From: Larus michahellis
Lineage: Eukaryota > Chordata > Aves > Charadriiformes > Laridae
Direction of reading: 5' to 3'
NCBI RefSeq assembly: GCF_964199755.1
Contig: NC_133901.1
Span: forward strand, 27,368,397-27,432,396
Length of the DNA: 64,000 nucleotides
In this document: positions 1 through 13,476 of the stretch, piece by piece
Numbering within the stretch: the stretch's first letter is position 1
Layout: every line of letters begins with the position of its first letter
Translations under genes and position numbers: made by a program
The notes under the pieces: generated by a model
Seen by the model: the letters and a program-made list of their open reading frames with translations, nothing else
What the model was told of the DNA's origin: nothing
Databases searched by the model: none

Positions 1-3000
1 GGAGGGAAAGAGCCACACAGGGATTAAGTAGGGACAAACTTCAAGTGCTGGTGAGGACAGTCAAGATTTATAGTGAGATGCTCTCCTGGCTTTTTATAAG
101 AGAAATAATTGTACCCACAGCTGTCATGGAGCAGCAAGATGGGGGTTGCTACTGGGGTAAATATCTTAAATACTGGCCCGAGCCACCCCTTTTGGCACTG
201 GTGCTCCTTTGGCTGGGTCTGATCCTGTCTGCACCCAACGGTGGAAGGAGGCAGTGAAAAATGTGGTGTTTTCTGGGTGGGCAATGTCAAATGGAGTTTG
301 TTTTCTCTTGGCACAATCCTCATTTCCCACTGACAACCCAGCTGGACTTAAAGAGGGGAACATGAGTAAAGCACTGACCATGATGGTGCCTGCTGTGGCA
401 GACACTTTGCCATGGGTCGGGGTATGGTTCGGATGCTCTGGGCAGGTGGGTACCGGCATTTCTGCTTTTGTTACCTGAGTTCTTTGCTTTCTGCCAACAC
501 TAAGGAGAGCAGAGGAGCCAGATGGAGCGTCAGGACAAGCTGTGTTGCCCAGGGTGGGGGGTACAACCTTCCCTTGCCTTGCAGATGTGCACATGCGTCC
601 CTCCTGCTTCCCCAGCGTGGGTCAGGATAGTGGCCACTGGATGGGACAGTCACGCCGACCTACTTTTCAGGACCTTTGCCTGACTCCCAACAAGGAGTGA
701 CACCAGTGGCTTTGTGGCCAGGTTAAGGCACAGTGGTACATTGAAAACCACAAATGCCTGAGTGGCGGGTGCTTTCCTGTGCTGAGCCACGTCTGCAAGT
801 GATTTTTTTTTATTTGAGCCTCTTTGCAAGGAAAGCAGGGTGCTGGGCACGGCGTCTCACAGGTGGCTCTGGCTGGTGTCTGCAAAAGCCGCTGCCCTGA
901 CCCACTTACTCTGCAGCCACGCGTCACGCCGGAGGAACCAGCTCCTGCTGGTGCCGACGGACCTGTGTTTAATCCATAAAAAAGCAGAATCCAGCTTTTG
1001 CTAAAACACTTTACAGGACCACGCTATTGGAAAGCAATTTGCAAGCGAATCGGCAAAGCGCGGCAGCACACCAGCTGCAAAATCAGGCACGTCGAGCGCT
1101 CTCAGGGTGAGGACAGAGGCATGACTGCCCTGGCACAGCCACAGGTCCAGCCCGGATGGCTCCTGATGTGCCGTGCTGGCTGCTGGAAAGTGATCCATGC
1201 TCTTTCCCGTCTTAATCTCATGGTTTTGCAGACAAGCATTAGGGAAAACATCCCTGTGCAGAGCAGGGCGCAGCGGGGAGTGGGTGTCCGCTCTCCTGGG
1301 CAGCGGTGAGGCTGCCCCTGGCCAGCTCTGGGCTCTCCAGCTCAGGAGGAGGCAGGGGAACTGGAGAGCATCCATGGGAGAGCTGGCATACTGGTCAGGG
1401 CTGGAGCGTGGGGAGGAGAGGCTGCGGGAGCTGGGCTGCTCCAGGGAAGGGCAGGCTGGGGGGATGCGGGTGCAGCCGCCGGTTCCCACTGCAGGCTGGT
1501 GGCAGAGGATGGAGCTGGCTGCTCCCAGCAGTTGGGCAGCAGCCCCAGACTAGGACTTGGGGTGGCCCAGCTGGGCGTTAGGAGAGTGGCTGGGACACCC
1601 CTCCTCTCCCACAGGGACCGCTGCTGCCCGGCCCCGTGTTGGGCTGTGCCCGGGTGACCCACATCCCCGCAGCAGCCCCGCCATCCCTGGGAGAGCCACC
1701 CCACACTGGCTGGCACCGTTACACAACCCTGCCACAGCCTGCTGCCTGCACGCTACAATAGGCACTATTTTTACTCCTCTCTGGTTGTCACAGGCAGCAC
1801 AAAAGTCCTTGGGGTGGAGGCTCTCCACCCCTTGCGCTGTTATGTAGGACACTTCAGCCACTTGTCCTCGTACCCTGCTTGTGCCTGTCCCCGCCAGCCC
1901 AGCACGCCGGGACCAGCAGGGACAGGACACCAGGTGAGCGTCCTCCAGGGAGCAAAGCCCCATGCTTGGGTACCGCTCAGAGCCTGCCCTGCCTGCTCAG
2001 CCTGCGGACACCAGCCTGGAGGAAACACCTACTTTTGGGGATGCATGCTGTTGCCCCTACCCCATGCACGTGATGGCGTCGCTCTCCAGAGCGGCAGGGA
2101 GCAGGAGAGCACCAAGACGCTGTGCCTGCCCAGCCGTGGGCCCTGCTGATCCACATCTGTAGGTGGGCTTCCCACCTTGACCTCAACCATGGAGCTGCCC
2201 AGGGCTGGGGCTGCCCCCAGCACCCTGCTCCAGGGTGGTGGGACAGGCCCTCTGCAAGGTCCTGCCCTGCTGCCCTGGAGGGTAAAGGCCCTGGCCCCCG
2301 CAGCACCCTTATGCTGCCTGATGTTCCTGGGAAACTGCTCTCAGTGGTGGGTCTGGCCACTGGTGACAGCCAGTTACTCAGAGAAGAAATTCCTCATGGG
2401 CATGATGTGGATGGACCAATTTTCTGCACAATTACTCCAGTTTATTCAGGGTGATAAACCAGTATTAAAGAAGGAGGCGATGAGGCATGGGAGTGATGTA
2501 TCTTCCTTCTGAACCTATTTCTTGCCACATAACACAGCCTGTATGTTTCCTAATGGGGCTGGAAGAAGTGGGGACCTGTGGCATAGGGATTAGATCAGAC
2601 TAGAAATAAAATTACCCTGCTTCCTATGTTGGAGATACACATACTGTGGTTCCAGACTTCTTAGGCTTAACAAAATTATCTCTCCCTCTGTGCTTCATGC
2701 AAGTACCAGGTGGGGGAAAAGCAAAAGGTGCCGCCGCTTTGCTAAGGAGGCGGATGGGGAAAATGAGCCTGTCCTGGCAGACAGCAGTGATGCCGCGCAG
2801 TAAGTGGGAGAAGGTGCTGGGGGATGAAGGTGCTGTGTGAGCAGGGACGGTGGCACATGGCTGGGGTGAGCAGGCAGCACTGATGCGGTACCCTCCTGTT
2901 GCGCGCCTGTCATGAAGCCTCCTTCCAGCGATGTAGATCTCCCCCCAGGAAAGAGCCGACGAGGCTGTAATTCCAGCTGCCTGACACGACATCAAAGTGC

Positions 3001-4140
3001 TTCTCCCCACCACCACTGCCTGCCAAGTCGTGTTTTGCATGGGATGATCCTGTGCCACCACGTTCGCATGGTCTGGGCAGGTTCTGGGATGCCTCTTGCA
3101 TCCCTGGCACACTGCCAGGCATGTCCCCTTGGCAGCGCAGGTTCCAAAACCTGGAGCTTCCCGGCTCCCTGTGGAATCTCGTGTTTTCTACCTCCTCCAG
3201 CTGAGTGATGGGGCCAACGTGCCCCATGGAGCAGGCGCTGGGCAGGCGGTTTCCTGGGGGGAGCCCGGGGTGAAATGCCCAGCAGGGCATGCTGAGGGAG
3301 AAACATGTGCCTTGCCCTTCCCGGGGGCCTGTTGTTGTCTCTCGTGGCACAGAGCCCTGCTGTGCTCAGCAGGAGTTATTCCTCTTTGCCCTTTGATGTG
3401 CTGTGCTCCACCGCTTGGGACCGCTGATGGGGACGAGCCCTGGCTGATGATCAAAGTCTCCCCGCTGAGCTCTGCTGCTGCAGCCTGGCCCGCTCCCTGG
3501 GATTTCCAAGTGGGAAATCCCTTGGTGTTGCTCTGGGTGGTGGCACAGATGACGGCGTGGTGAGTGCTGGGAGTTGCCTGTGTGCCACTGGGATTGGAGC
3601 CACTTGGCACGGAAGAGAAATAGGGTTACCCCCCAAAAAAAAATCACAAGCTAGTGCAGCCAAACCTGGCCACTGGAAAAAGTCCAAATATGTCAATATG
3701 TTGCATCGGTGTCTACCAGGCGAACCGGCCAGGAGCAGCGCGATCAGCACTTGGTTTGTTTGCCGGAGTGTGCTGCTTCCAGTGGCTGGTGCCGGGGCAT
3801 CCTCATCGTGCAGGTTCACTGCCTTCTTGGTGAGATCCAAGTTAAACAAGGGCCCCACTAAATCGTTCCACCTCCAGCACTGTGACCTGCTCAAGAAACC
3901 CAATCCTCCTGGGAAAAGTGACCCCTTCATCTGCCCTCAGTGCCAGGCTGGGGGAGGCCGATGCTGCAGGGCAAGTGCTGGCCCTGGCTAGCAGGCTCTG
4001 GGGCTTCCCAAGCAGCTGTGTCACCCTGCGGGCTGCCTTCCAGCCCAGGAGGTCACTGGGTCCCCAGGGGTCCCTGAGGCTGGTATAGGGAGCAGCACAC
4101 GGCAGCTCCGTGCTGGTGGGACGCATGGATTTGCTCACAT
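1..4140. other. gene-free GC-rich stretch
   Basis: No exon or repeat family is recognisable. The many short open frames overlap each other on both strands, use GC-rich low-complexity codons, lack recognisable domains and have no flanking splice signals in a sensible pattern. By human synteny, the side of FAM43A away from LSG1 should lead toward XXYLT1, but I found no XXYLT1 exon. I read this as intergenic sequence. Confidence 0.6.
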
Positions 4141-4745
4141 CCCACTCAGTATCTCATGCTTTTCCAATGGGAAAAGCCACCTGCCTAATTAAGCAGCAGT
4201 AACGAGCTTGGCATCACCAACCATGCCTGAGCACACTGCAAACTCCAATGACACTTAGATGAGGAACTGTGCTGCCTTCTGGGTCTCTCTGCTAATATTT
4301 AGAAGGCTGACAGCTGTGTCCCGAGCCCAGTCAGTACAAGGTATAATTAGCGAAGCTGCTTGAATAGTGTTGTTATAAAAGTGATGTTAAAATAATGGTG
4401 TGGAAGGAAAAGCTGGGGCCGTATGTTTCTGGGGTGTGCGTGCTACCCTAGGCACTGTGCCCAGAGCGCTGCAGTGATACATTTAAGGCAGCCTCTGCTG
4501 AGGGAAATTAGCATCTTTGTGCTGTACACAAGGTACACTCTGTTCTTCAGATGCAAGTTGAGAGTCACATTTAAAAACATCCAATAGAACATTTTCCAAT
4601 TTTTATTTATCAACAAGCATCTATGCGTATTCCTGGAGAATGAAATATTTATCTATAGCCACACGCGTGCAGAATGTGAGAGTGCCAATATATTATTTAT
4701 TGCCGTCTCCCTCCTGTAGCTTATAAATAACTCATGAAGCCTGGT
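4141..4745. other. AT-rich island, candidate conserved non-coding element
   Basis: Base composition switches sharply from GC-rich to AT-rich, with TAAT, TTATAAA, ATTTAT and AATATTTAT words and no long open frame. The composition changes back abruptly at about 4,740. Islands of this kind around developmentally regulated genes are often conserved enhancers. That is inference, because no alignment was possible. Confidence 0.3.
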
Positions 4746-7700
4746 TGCCCAGCACAGCCCATGGCCAGCTACCTAAAGCAGCTCTGGCTGCCACCGCGTG
4801 CCAGCTCGGGGCATCTGGACCCAGGCAGAGCGTCCCCTTTCTCCAGGCCATGCCAGAGGGAGGGCTGACGTTGGTTTTGCTGTCGAACGCCTCTGTGCAC
4901 GTCCCTGCAAGTCTCACCAGCGGTGCCCATGGTGGCTGGTGTGGGTTGTGGTTCCCTGCCCGCAGATGGGGTGACGGGACCAAGGTCCCAAAGGGAAAGT
5001 GCACGAGCGGCAGGATCTTTGCTGTGCTCCTGTGGAAGGAGCATGGAGGGCTGCGGGTGCCAGCTTCTGGCTTGGCCACCAAGAAGGGAAACTGAGGCAG
5101 AACCAGCGGTCAGCCAAACACACCATGCTGGGCTCTACGGAAGCACGGTCATCTCACTGCAGATGTCCGAGGACGAGAGCTGCTGTGTAAATAACATCCC
5201 CCCTGATATGAGATACATCGTTTGCCATGAAGCTATGAGAGCTGCAGCCAAGCAAGGTGTCTCCAGTGGCAGTGGCAACTCCATTAACCCCCCAAAGGGG
5301 CAGGGAGCCCTGCCGCGGGGCTGCAGCCTGGGACAGGAGCCAGGCTGCTCGCACGCAGCCTCCAGGAGCAGGACAATAGGCCTCGTGGATGGCAAACTGG
5401 AGAGGGGGAAAGCACCCAGAGCCTATTCTGGGGTCTCTAGGGATCTGTAGGTGCAAATCAGGCCCCCATAGGGCTGATCTGGGAGCCAGCGTTTGAAAGA
5501 TACTGCAGGGGCACAAGAGCAGATGGGTGTCAGACACAGTTTATGGCTTTGCACATATAACTCTAGTTTCAATCTTGTGGAAAAAAAAAAATATACCCAT
5601 CTGCTGAGCTCAAATAACACCTTTCTGCAGTGCTTAAGATGGACACAGATAAAACAGACACTGGGAAGCTTTTTCCTTCCCCTGTAGAGTGGCTGCAGGC
5701 AAGTCAGTGCTGCCGAGTGAGCCCCGGCCCGTGAGCTGGGGCAGGTTTCGGAGGTCGGGCTGTCCCTGCTGCGCTCCAGGGGACCGGTCGGGGTGTGATG
5801 CTGAAGGAAGAAGGGGAGAGGGTCCCCTTGGCAGGGCCAGGCAGCAGCTGAGGAGCTGACGTGTCTCGCAAGTGGAGCTAACGTGGTGCACAGCTCTGAC
5901 TCTCTGGGGTAGCATGAATCAGAGCAGAGGAGAGATTACACAAGACCTAAAAGGAATAGAAAGTATGGTATTAATAACTAAGAATTGTACTAAATGACTT
6001 GATAAGTGAATTATCCTCCCTACATTACCTGCTGGCAGCGGGAGCATCCTGCCTTCGCTGCAGAGAGAGGATGGATGGCTGGGAGCACGACTTTCTTGAC
6101 TGTGACCCTCCAGGGCTGCTGGTCATTTGCTTCATGCAGAAACACTTGTGAACGGTGCTCACACGGGTGAGGACTCGCTGCGTTCATTGATGAAGAGCGG
6201 CCGCTTGGGAAATGAAGTGCAGCAGCTGTTCGGCTTTACACAGTGATCCTGCATGGCTGCTGAGGGCATGGATCTGGTGGGGTGGCAGGAGGAACGCCAC
6301 CGGCAGGCTGCAATTACCTTCGCTGTCATCTGTCCAGGGCCTGGCAGAGGTCAGGGCTTCTCCAGCAGCCACCAGGTGCAGGAGGACGCGGGGGGAGCTC
6401 AGGGGGCAGCTGCCCCATGGCCAGCTCAGGCAAATGGCAGCAGCAAAGTGGGTATGTGGAGGGTTGGGAATGGGGCTGGAGTGGCCGTGGTCCTCCTTGC
6501 TGGAGCATCCCTTGCCCTGCAGAGTCCAGTGGGGTGTGCAGCCTGAGGCTGAAGCAGGACTCGGTGACACTGGGAGGGCACCAGCTGCCAGGATGCTCCT
6601 GCATCCTGAGCTCTGGCATCCTCCCAGCTGGAGGAGGTGCCAGAGCTCAGCCCCATCCCAGGAATACATCTCCAAAGAGAAATGGGAACACTGTCCAGGC
6701 AGCTCTGCCTGTTGGACTTGCTCACGGAGGCAGAGCCCCCGGGGGAGCCCAATGCACCTGCATCATTTGCAGGACAGGAGATGTTTTATCACCATCCCAG
6801 GAGAGGAGCTGCTCTCCTGGCCAGCCGAGCAAAGCTCAACACTCATCAGACATGGGTGCTGCACGTCCTCGAGCCAGGTCCTTGGTGCTGGTGAGCAGAG
6901 GGGCGGCACGGCTGGGTGGGAGCCAGTGGCTGGGCTGCTGCAGAACATCAGCAACATCCATCAGCCTCCTAAGAGCATCGTCTAGCACCGAGCTATTTCT
7001 AGGCCACGGCGGTTATTGGGAAGGCATTACGGGGCTGTGAGGTACAACATGTCTCTCGGCTGGAGATGCGCTCGGTGACTTAGGAACAGCACACTCCAGC
7101 TGTCCTTCAGGGGCTCGCTGGCTTTTGACTTCACTGCACTTCAAAGCCCGGGCTGCTTCTGTGTGTTTTAGTGACTTTCACACACTTCAGGTTTCTAGGC
7201 CAAGTGAAAGCTTTGATTCCGTGCTGTGCTCAGCAGCTCTGCGTGAAGGTGGCCTGCGGTTAAGTAAGGTGTGAGGCTGAAAGTGGTTCAATTTTGCAAC
7301 AATAGCTGAGAACAAAGTACAGATTTTTACCATTTAAAACTGGGACAAAACAGAGCTGGGAGGTTTTTGTGGGGTTTGGTGTTTTTTTTTTGGTTTTTTT
7401 CTCATTTTCCTTTTAACACCCAGTAGCCTTTTTTGAGTTGAATTAAATATACGGTGTCCGTGGCCTTTGCCTCACGCTGGAGCATTCCCGTTTGCATCCA
7501 AACAGTAAAGCCAGTGCAGGGCAGGAACACCTGGCGAGGGAAGGAAGCAGAAGAAGGGGATGAGAGGGTCCTCAGCTCACCTGGCTCTCCTGGCCAGGAC
7601 TCATCCTAATCTCTGCTGCTGGCCTCTCTCAGCGCTATTTTTGCTTCTTTTTTTGTCCTGCACCTGGCACATCCAGCTCACCTCTGGGCCTGGGGTACAT

Positions 7701-9400
7701 AGGTGTGACACCAAGGCAAGGAATTAATCCCAATTGAGCGTGGGCTGTTACACAGCCCTGGAGCTGGCCCGGTGGCTTTTGCTGTCCGTCCACCCTGGGC
7801 TGACCTGCAGAGCCACTTGTCAAAGAGTATTTTCATGTCAAACGGCTAAAAGTCATCACTGTAATGGTTCTTATGGCAACCCAGCGAACTGAGCTCTTAA
7901 AAGCTCTTCTTGCTTAATGCATCTCTCGTACGCGGGCTGTTGTGCTTACCTTACCCCGGGAACACGGGCAAGCCCTGGGGCTGAGCCAGCTCCTCTCTGA
8001 GCACCCCCCCCCGATGGGAGAGGAGGGCTCACCTCTGCCCGCCGAGGGCACCTGAGTGGCAAAGCCAGTGCAATCACTGTCACCTCAGTCCCCCGTGGCT
8101 CCTTATGGATACCATACAGTCCATAACAGCCTCGGATTCCTTTCCCTCCGTACAGCCTGAACGTTAAATCGCCCCACAGCCTCCTCTTGAAAACCTGCCG
8201 AGCTGAAGCCACTGCAGGTCACGTTGTGCAATTTACTGTTGCAAGACAAAGAAAACAAGTTCTTCTTTTTCACAATTACCAAACCACTTCATCGAGCAAT
8301 ATCCCTGCCTCTGCTCTTGGGTTTCAGTTAACAGTATTCCTCGGGGAGGGAGAGCCCGACTGCCCCGCCGAGCGACTCACTGCTGATTCTGCCATTAACA
8401 GATGATTGTGAAAAGTTGCTTAAGTGCCGTAACTGCCGGCAGCAGATTTTCCGTGCCCGGCATTAGAGCTGAACCTGGATGGATGCTGGCTGGGATTGCA
8501 GGCAGATGATGTCCGCAGGGGCCAGCACAGCCTCACCGCGGGTGCTGCCCCTCCGGCTTTCAGCTGCCTCTCCCCAGGGTCGAAACCCATCTGCCCATGG
8601 CAGTGTGAGTCTCGCAGGGGGCTCTGCCCTCAGGTGCCCTGCTTCTGGTGAAATGGCCCCTGCTGGGGGTCCCAGCACAGCCCCGGGTGCTTGGCGGGTG
8701 TTGGCACCAGCCTGGGATGGGGAATGTCCCCCCTGCGTTGGGACAGAGGGCAGGGAGGGGGCTGTCCCCGCGGCACACAGCCGTTACAGGGGAACTGCAA
8801 GTCTCCGTATGAAGCAACTCCCTGCGGTGGCTGCTGACAGGCCGGGGCATCCCCGTCACCCCATGCACAGCGCAGCAGGAGGAGCACGGCTCCCTGCAAC
8901 GGTGCCAGTGGCAAAGCTTGGCTGCACCGAACCAGGGGACACGGCTTCCCTCCCCGTCGCCCCATGGCAGGAGCCGGCAGCGGGGCTGTTTGGGCTGGCG
9001 GGCACTCCCGAGTGGCTGGCACCATGCTGGGAGCAGGCAGGACCTCTCTTAGGACCCAGCCGTGCCGGGGTGCAGGGTCTGTGTCCCCGCTGTCGCCTTT
9101 CCCACACTTCAGGGCTGCCCCACTGGTGCTTCCCCAGGGACGGGGGGCAGCACCGGGGCCAGGCATGGGGGCTGATGGCCAGAACCCCCCATACCTGCCC
9201 TTTTGCGGTACGAGGGCAGCACGCCCATTTTGGAGGGGGGGACCCTGGGTCTTGATTCGCTGCGGCTCAGCTGCCAGTCCCTGGAAGCCCCGGTGGCCCT
9301 GAGGAGGCCACGGGGGTGCCCAGGCTCCCGGCCGGCCACAGCTCTGCTCCGACCCCTCCAAGCTTCCTGCATTTGTTTCGCTCGGGCTATTTGGGGGAAG
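4746..9400. other. gene-free stretch with small AT-rich patches
   Basis: Mostly GC-rich sequence without supportable genes. Short AT-rich patches occur at about 5,920-6,015, 7,260-7,460 and 7,815-7,925. Open frames over 240 codons at 6,212-7,040 (plus) and 8,479-9,361 (both strands) look like products of stop-poor GC-rich sequence: they are rich in G, A, P, R and S, overlap each other on opposite strands and show no domain. Confidence 0.55.
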
Positions 9401-9522
9401 TAGCGTGTTGTTATGTCTTCAGCTCAGAGTCTATTTAGAGAAGGATAATGCCATTGTGGGGGAGGACAATGAGAATATCAAATACCTAAAATTCTCCGTC
9501 TCTCACTATTTTCACTCTTTTC

Positions 9523-9604
9523 TTTTTTTTTTTTTTCTTCAAATGGGTATTTCCTTGGAAAACTACAGTGAGATTTGATGGGCGCTGGTGTGTGTGTGTG
9601 TGTG
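9523..9604. repeat. poly-T run followed by a GT dinucleotide repeat
   Basis: A run of 14 T lies at 9,523-9,536. A GT repeat of about 8.5 units lies at 9,588-9,604. Both are simple-sequence tracts inside a short AT-rich interval (about 9,400-9,560). Confidence 0.85.
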
Positions 9605-9620
9605 TTTGTGGGGGTAAAGC

Positions 9621-11725
9621 GTGAGTCAGCCCCACCAAGATGAGCTCAGACCGATCCCTGCTGTAGTCCTGCTGCAGGCAGGTGAGTCCTGGCCGCTGCC
9701 TGGTGAGGTAGGATCAGAGGAAGGTCAGGTTATGAAAGAGAAGGGATGGCCAGCATGGGAGCAGACCTCCCCAGGAGACCTCGGTGTGGAGGATGGCAGC
9801 CACCCCCTCCTGCCACTTTCCCTGGGCTATGTTTAGCTCCTGGTTTGCTTGGGGAACCCAGATGAGCACCTGGCATGTCTTACTGTCATTGTCCCACCAG
9901 AGTAGGCTTTAGGGGACGTTTTTCCCTTACGGGATATAACTAATTGGACCTGACACCTGGGAGAGTCATGTTGGGTCCTGAAATAGCTTTCTGGCAGTGT
10001 TACTTGCAAAGGTGCCACAAGGAAGCGTGGGTGTAAGTGTCCATGGAACCACTTTCGCAGGAACTGTGATGCTGCGTGGCCGTGCTTAGGTCATATCTCA
10101 TGTCCTGGCAGCCCAAACTGGGGAGAAGGACTAATGACTGTCATGGCCTGGCTGATGAACCCCAAGTCTGGGTGAGTGATAAGGACTCTCAGTCTTTTTA
10201 TCGCTGTGCAGCAGGTCCTTGCAATACCTTGTGCCTGCAGCGGTCCTTGGTCTTCTCTCTCGCTCACTGATGGGACCCCTGGAGGGTCTCCTTTCCTCGG
10301 CATTTCTCTCTTCAGTAATGGCAGTGAAACCTGGTCCAAGGCAGTAGGTTTGGTGGACTTCAAAGCATCAGTAACCAAAAGGTGTCTGTGGGATTGGGCT
10401 GGGAGACAAAAAGGGAGAAGGCAGATCTACTGGTGACCTTTCCTAGCAATGGCCGTGTACCTCCTGGCTGCCAGCTCCAGCAGATCTTGGTGGACCTTAG
10501 GGTGTTCTGCACGGCTGTACCATGCTGTATACTCTGCTAGAAATCTGCTGAGACCTTGCTCCAGCCAGGGCTGGAGCCAGAGGTTTTTTGTAGCAGTCAT
10601 GAGGGGGAGATAACTGCTGTACTGGTGCAGGGGCTGCCCTCCTTGCCAGGCAGAGACATACATGTGCATTATGAGACACTCTCTAAAGCCTGGCCATTGC
10701 TTAAGAAAGTAAAATTAGATCAGAGCAGCACTAAGGATAAGCAGCTCAGTTCTCATCCCGCACCTTTCCAGAGCAGCATGGCAGGCGCGAAGCAGGACGG
10801 GACACAGTGTCACCTGCAGGGACAGTGACAGACTGCCCCGGGGGAGCCCGAGCTCGTAGACCTGCCCCAGCCCTGCACTGGTCAGAGCTGGATGTGCGGA
10901 GGTATTGGGGATGTGGGACATGGACACAGGGCGCTGCAGCTGCCGATCCAGGGTGGAGCAGGGCAGAAACCTGTTTGCTGTTCCTGCACTGGGGATGCCT
11001 CCAGGTGGGTCAGGCTACATCCCAGCCAAGGGGGAAAGGTGGGATGGGGAATGGCTTCCCTATGGCCCTGGCTGCCCCTCGGTGCATGGTGGAGATGCAG
11101 CACATCCTCTGCTCTCTGTAGCCACATCTTCCCCTTCCTCATGTTGCCTCCTGGCTAGGGTTCCTGTCGCTGCTGGGGCCCTTTGGTTTGTGCTCTCCTG
11201 GGACCCCCCAGGGAAGGTGCTGGGCTGCCTCCGTTTCCTCCCAGGTGGGTGAAGACAGAAACAGGCTGAAGGGTGAAGGCTTGTCCATGTTCAAAAGCCA
11301 TCATTGCTAACGCTCACTTTAATTAGCTATTGCCAACAAATGTTCCAGCCTGGGTCTGGCTCTCTGCTCACACTGGTCTCATCTCCTGGGCCACGCTGGA
11401 CCTGGGGTGCCCACCTGCCCCTGGGGGTCAGCAGCCACAGCGTGCACGGGCAGAGAAAGCGCCGGTCTCCCTGCTCAGAAACAAGTAATTCCAGACTATT
11501 CTCCCCCACTTTCAGGGGCAGAGAAGATGTTTTTGCACTGAAGCAGGCTGCTCTCAGATGATCCCACTGCTGACCCTGTAGCTGAAGTTAAAATCTCTGT
11601 GCCAAGCAGAGGGCAATGAGGCTTCCCACTGCCCAGAACAAGGTGCTGGGGAAATGCCGCATCCCTACCTGCCATCCCTGCCAGGGATGCCTCACCGTCC
11701 CCACGGACCTGCTTCGTGCAGCAGA
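9621..11725. other. gene-free stretch
   Basis: No gene, known repeat family or RNA gene is recognisable. The open frames present are short and conflict with each other. Confidence 0.5.
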
Positions 11726-11900
11726 ATGAGAAGTCGCTGGTAGGGAAAGCAGGCAGCTGCCTGCACGTTTGGCTCTATTGTCTCCTGATTATTAGCAGAG
11801 AGATTGAAAATGTAATTATGATAATTAAGCTAAATCGCAATCTTCCTACAGGAGCTACCGAATTATTTATATCAACTTTTCATCCTAATTCCCTTAACCG
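11726..11900. other. AT-rich island with clustered TAATTA-like words
   Basis: The centre (about 11,785-11,880) is dense in homeodomain-type cores (TAATTA, ATAATTAAG, AATTATTTAT) within otherwise GC-rich DNA. It has no coding potential. A regulatory element is plausible, but this is inferred from composition only. Confidence 0.3.
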
Positions 11901-13476
11901 TTCCCTGCCCAGAGGAGGAGGAGCTCTCACAGCTCCGGGCTGCCCGCACTGTGTGCCAGCGCAGGTGATCCTCTCCAGTACTTGCTGAAACAGCAACGAG
12001 TGGCAGCTCTTACTCAGCATGAAATTGGGATGGGAAAAGAGCCGTGTGAGAGACAGCGGCCCCGAGGGCTGTAGGGCTCCGGGTGCCAGGAGCCACAGCA
12101 GGAGGGGAGAGCCGGAGGGGAGCGTGCGGGGCTGGGAAAGGCAGCGCCCAGCTGCACGCAGGGCTGGCTGGAAAGGGCAGAGTGATGCCGGGCAGACGTT
12201 CAGCAAGAGGCGTCTGACAGTGCTGGATTCAGGCACCACGTCTCCCGTCCCTCGGGGCTGCGGGTGTACCTGCCACCCTGATTTTTGGAGCCGGAGTGAG
12301 CACAGAGCTCAGTGTAGCAGGACTGGAGGGCCATGGCGTGCCCAGGCCAGCCTGCTGCAGAGCCCAGCTCTGCGCACGGACCCAGCAGCAGCGGCTTCAG
12401 TGCTGTCGCTCTGCCGGCTCCCTCCAGGAACGCTGTCAGCTCTAATTAATGTCACAGTTTAGCTTGCTCATGCATCCAACCAGACCGCGTGCAACTTCAC
12501 GGTGCTGCGGGAAGAACAATGAATCCCACACAGCCTTTTCCTTGTGTCCCCTGGCAACTGCAGAGCACCTGTGCTGGAGCAGTGGGGATGTCCAGGTCTG
12601 GACGTGATGCCAAGCATGTCACCCCTCTATATGGGGTGGCAGCAGGATCAGCTACAGGAGGTGGGCTCGCCGGCTGCCCCCCATTTCCGAGCAGGAGAGC
12701 ATGGGAGGAGATCTATAGGCACATCCCTTTGCTGGGAACAGTTGTCCACAGATGACCTCACGTCCTTCCTATGGAGATGAGGACATGTTTGGGGCACAGG
12801 GACAGATGATGTGTACCATAATGTGCCACCACTGGGTCCAGGTCACCTGGGATGGAGCTGCAGGGCAGTACCATGAAAGCCCAGATGCCTGCAGCAAGCA
12901 GCTCCTGCCCTTCGGCAGTCTTGGGCTATCCCATCCCAGACCTTGTCCAGCTTCTGCCACCAGTGGGGCTTGTTTTAAGCCCACAATGGGAGCTGGGCTC
13001 TGGCTTACTGACACAGAGCATCTCCCAGCTGGAGAAAAAGCATTTTGCAGCCTTTCTCCCCGCTCCACCCCTCGGCAGCAGCATGGAGCGCAGTGACCAA
13101 GGCCAGATCCTGGAAGGTGCTGGGCAGCTGCATCCCGGAGCTCAGCTCCTTGACGAGCCGCCGTATCAAGCCGAGGGCAGGATCAGGCCCAGGTCCTTCG
13201 TTATATAACCATTTCTCCGAGTGTTTTCGTGACGCTCAGCCCTCCCGCCGGGCAGAGCCCCCACTGGCAAGGGGGGAATGTCATGTTTTTAGGAATGCAT
13301 AGCTGTGATTTCACGCTGGGTTGTCGCAGCGGCCACTTCCAACCTCCCCCCTCCCCAGCTCACGCACCTTGCGGGGCATTTACCAAGATGCAGCCCCCCC
13401 TACGAACCACCGGCCAGGAAGCTGGAGGTGTCACCTCACCTGGGGTGGGTGATGGAGCTGCGGGGAGAAGCAGAAC
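11901..13476. other. gene-free GC-rich stretch
   Basis: No supportable gene. A small AT-rich patch containing TAATTAAT lies at about 12,440-12,470. Confidence 0.5.

Noticed and set aside
6212-7040. Two overlapping plus-strand open frames over 250 codons
   Set aside because: GC-rich sequence is poor in stop codons. The frames overlap each other and antisense frames, have no domain, and their starts and ends have no gene-like context.
8479-9361. Long open frames on both strands (258 and 243 codons)
   Set aside because: Same reason: overlapping opposite-strand frames dominated by G, P, A and R with no recognisable family.
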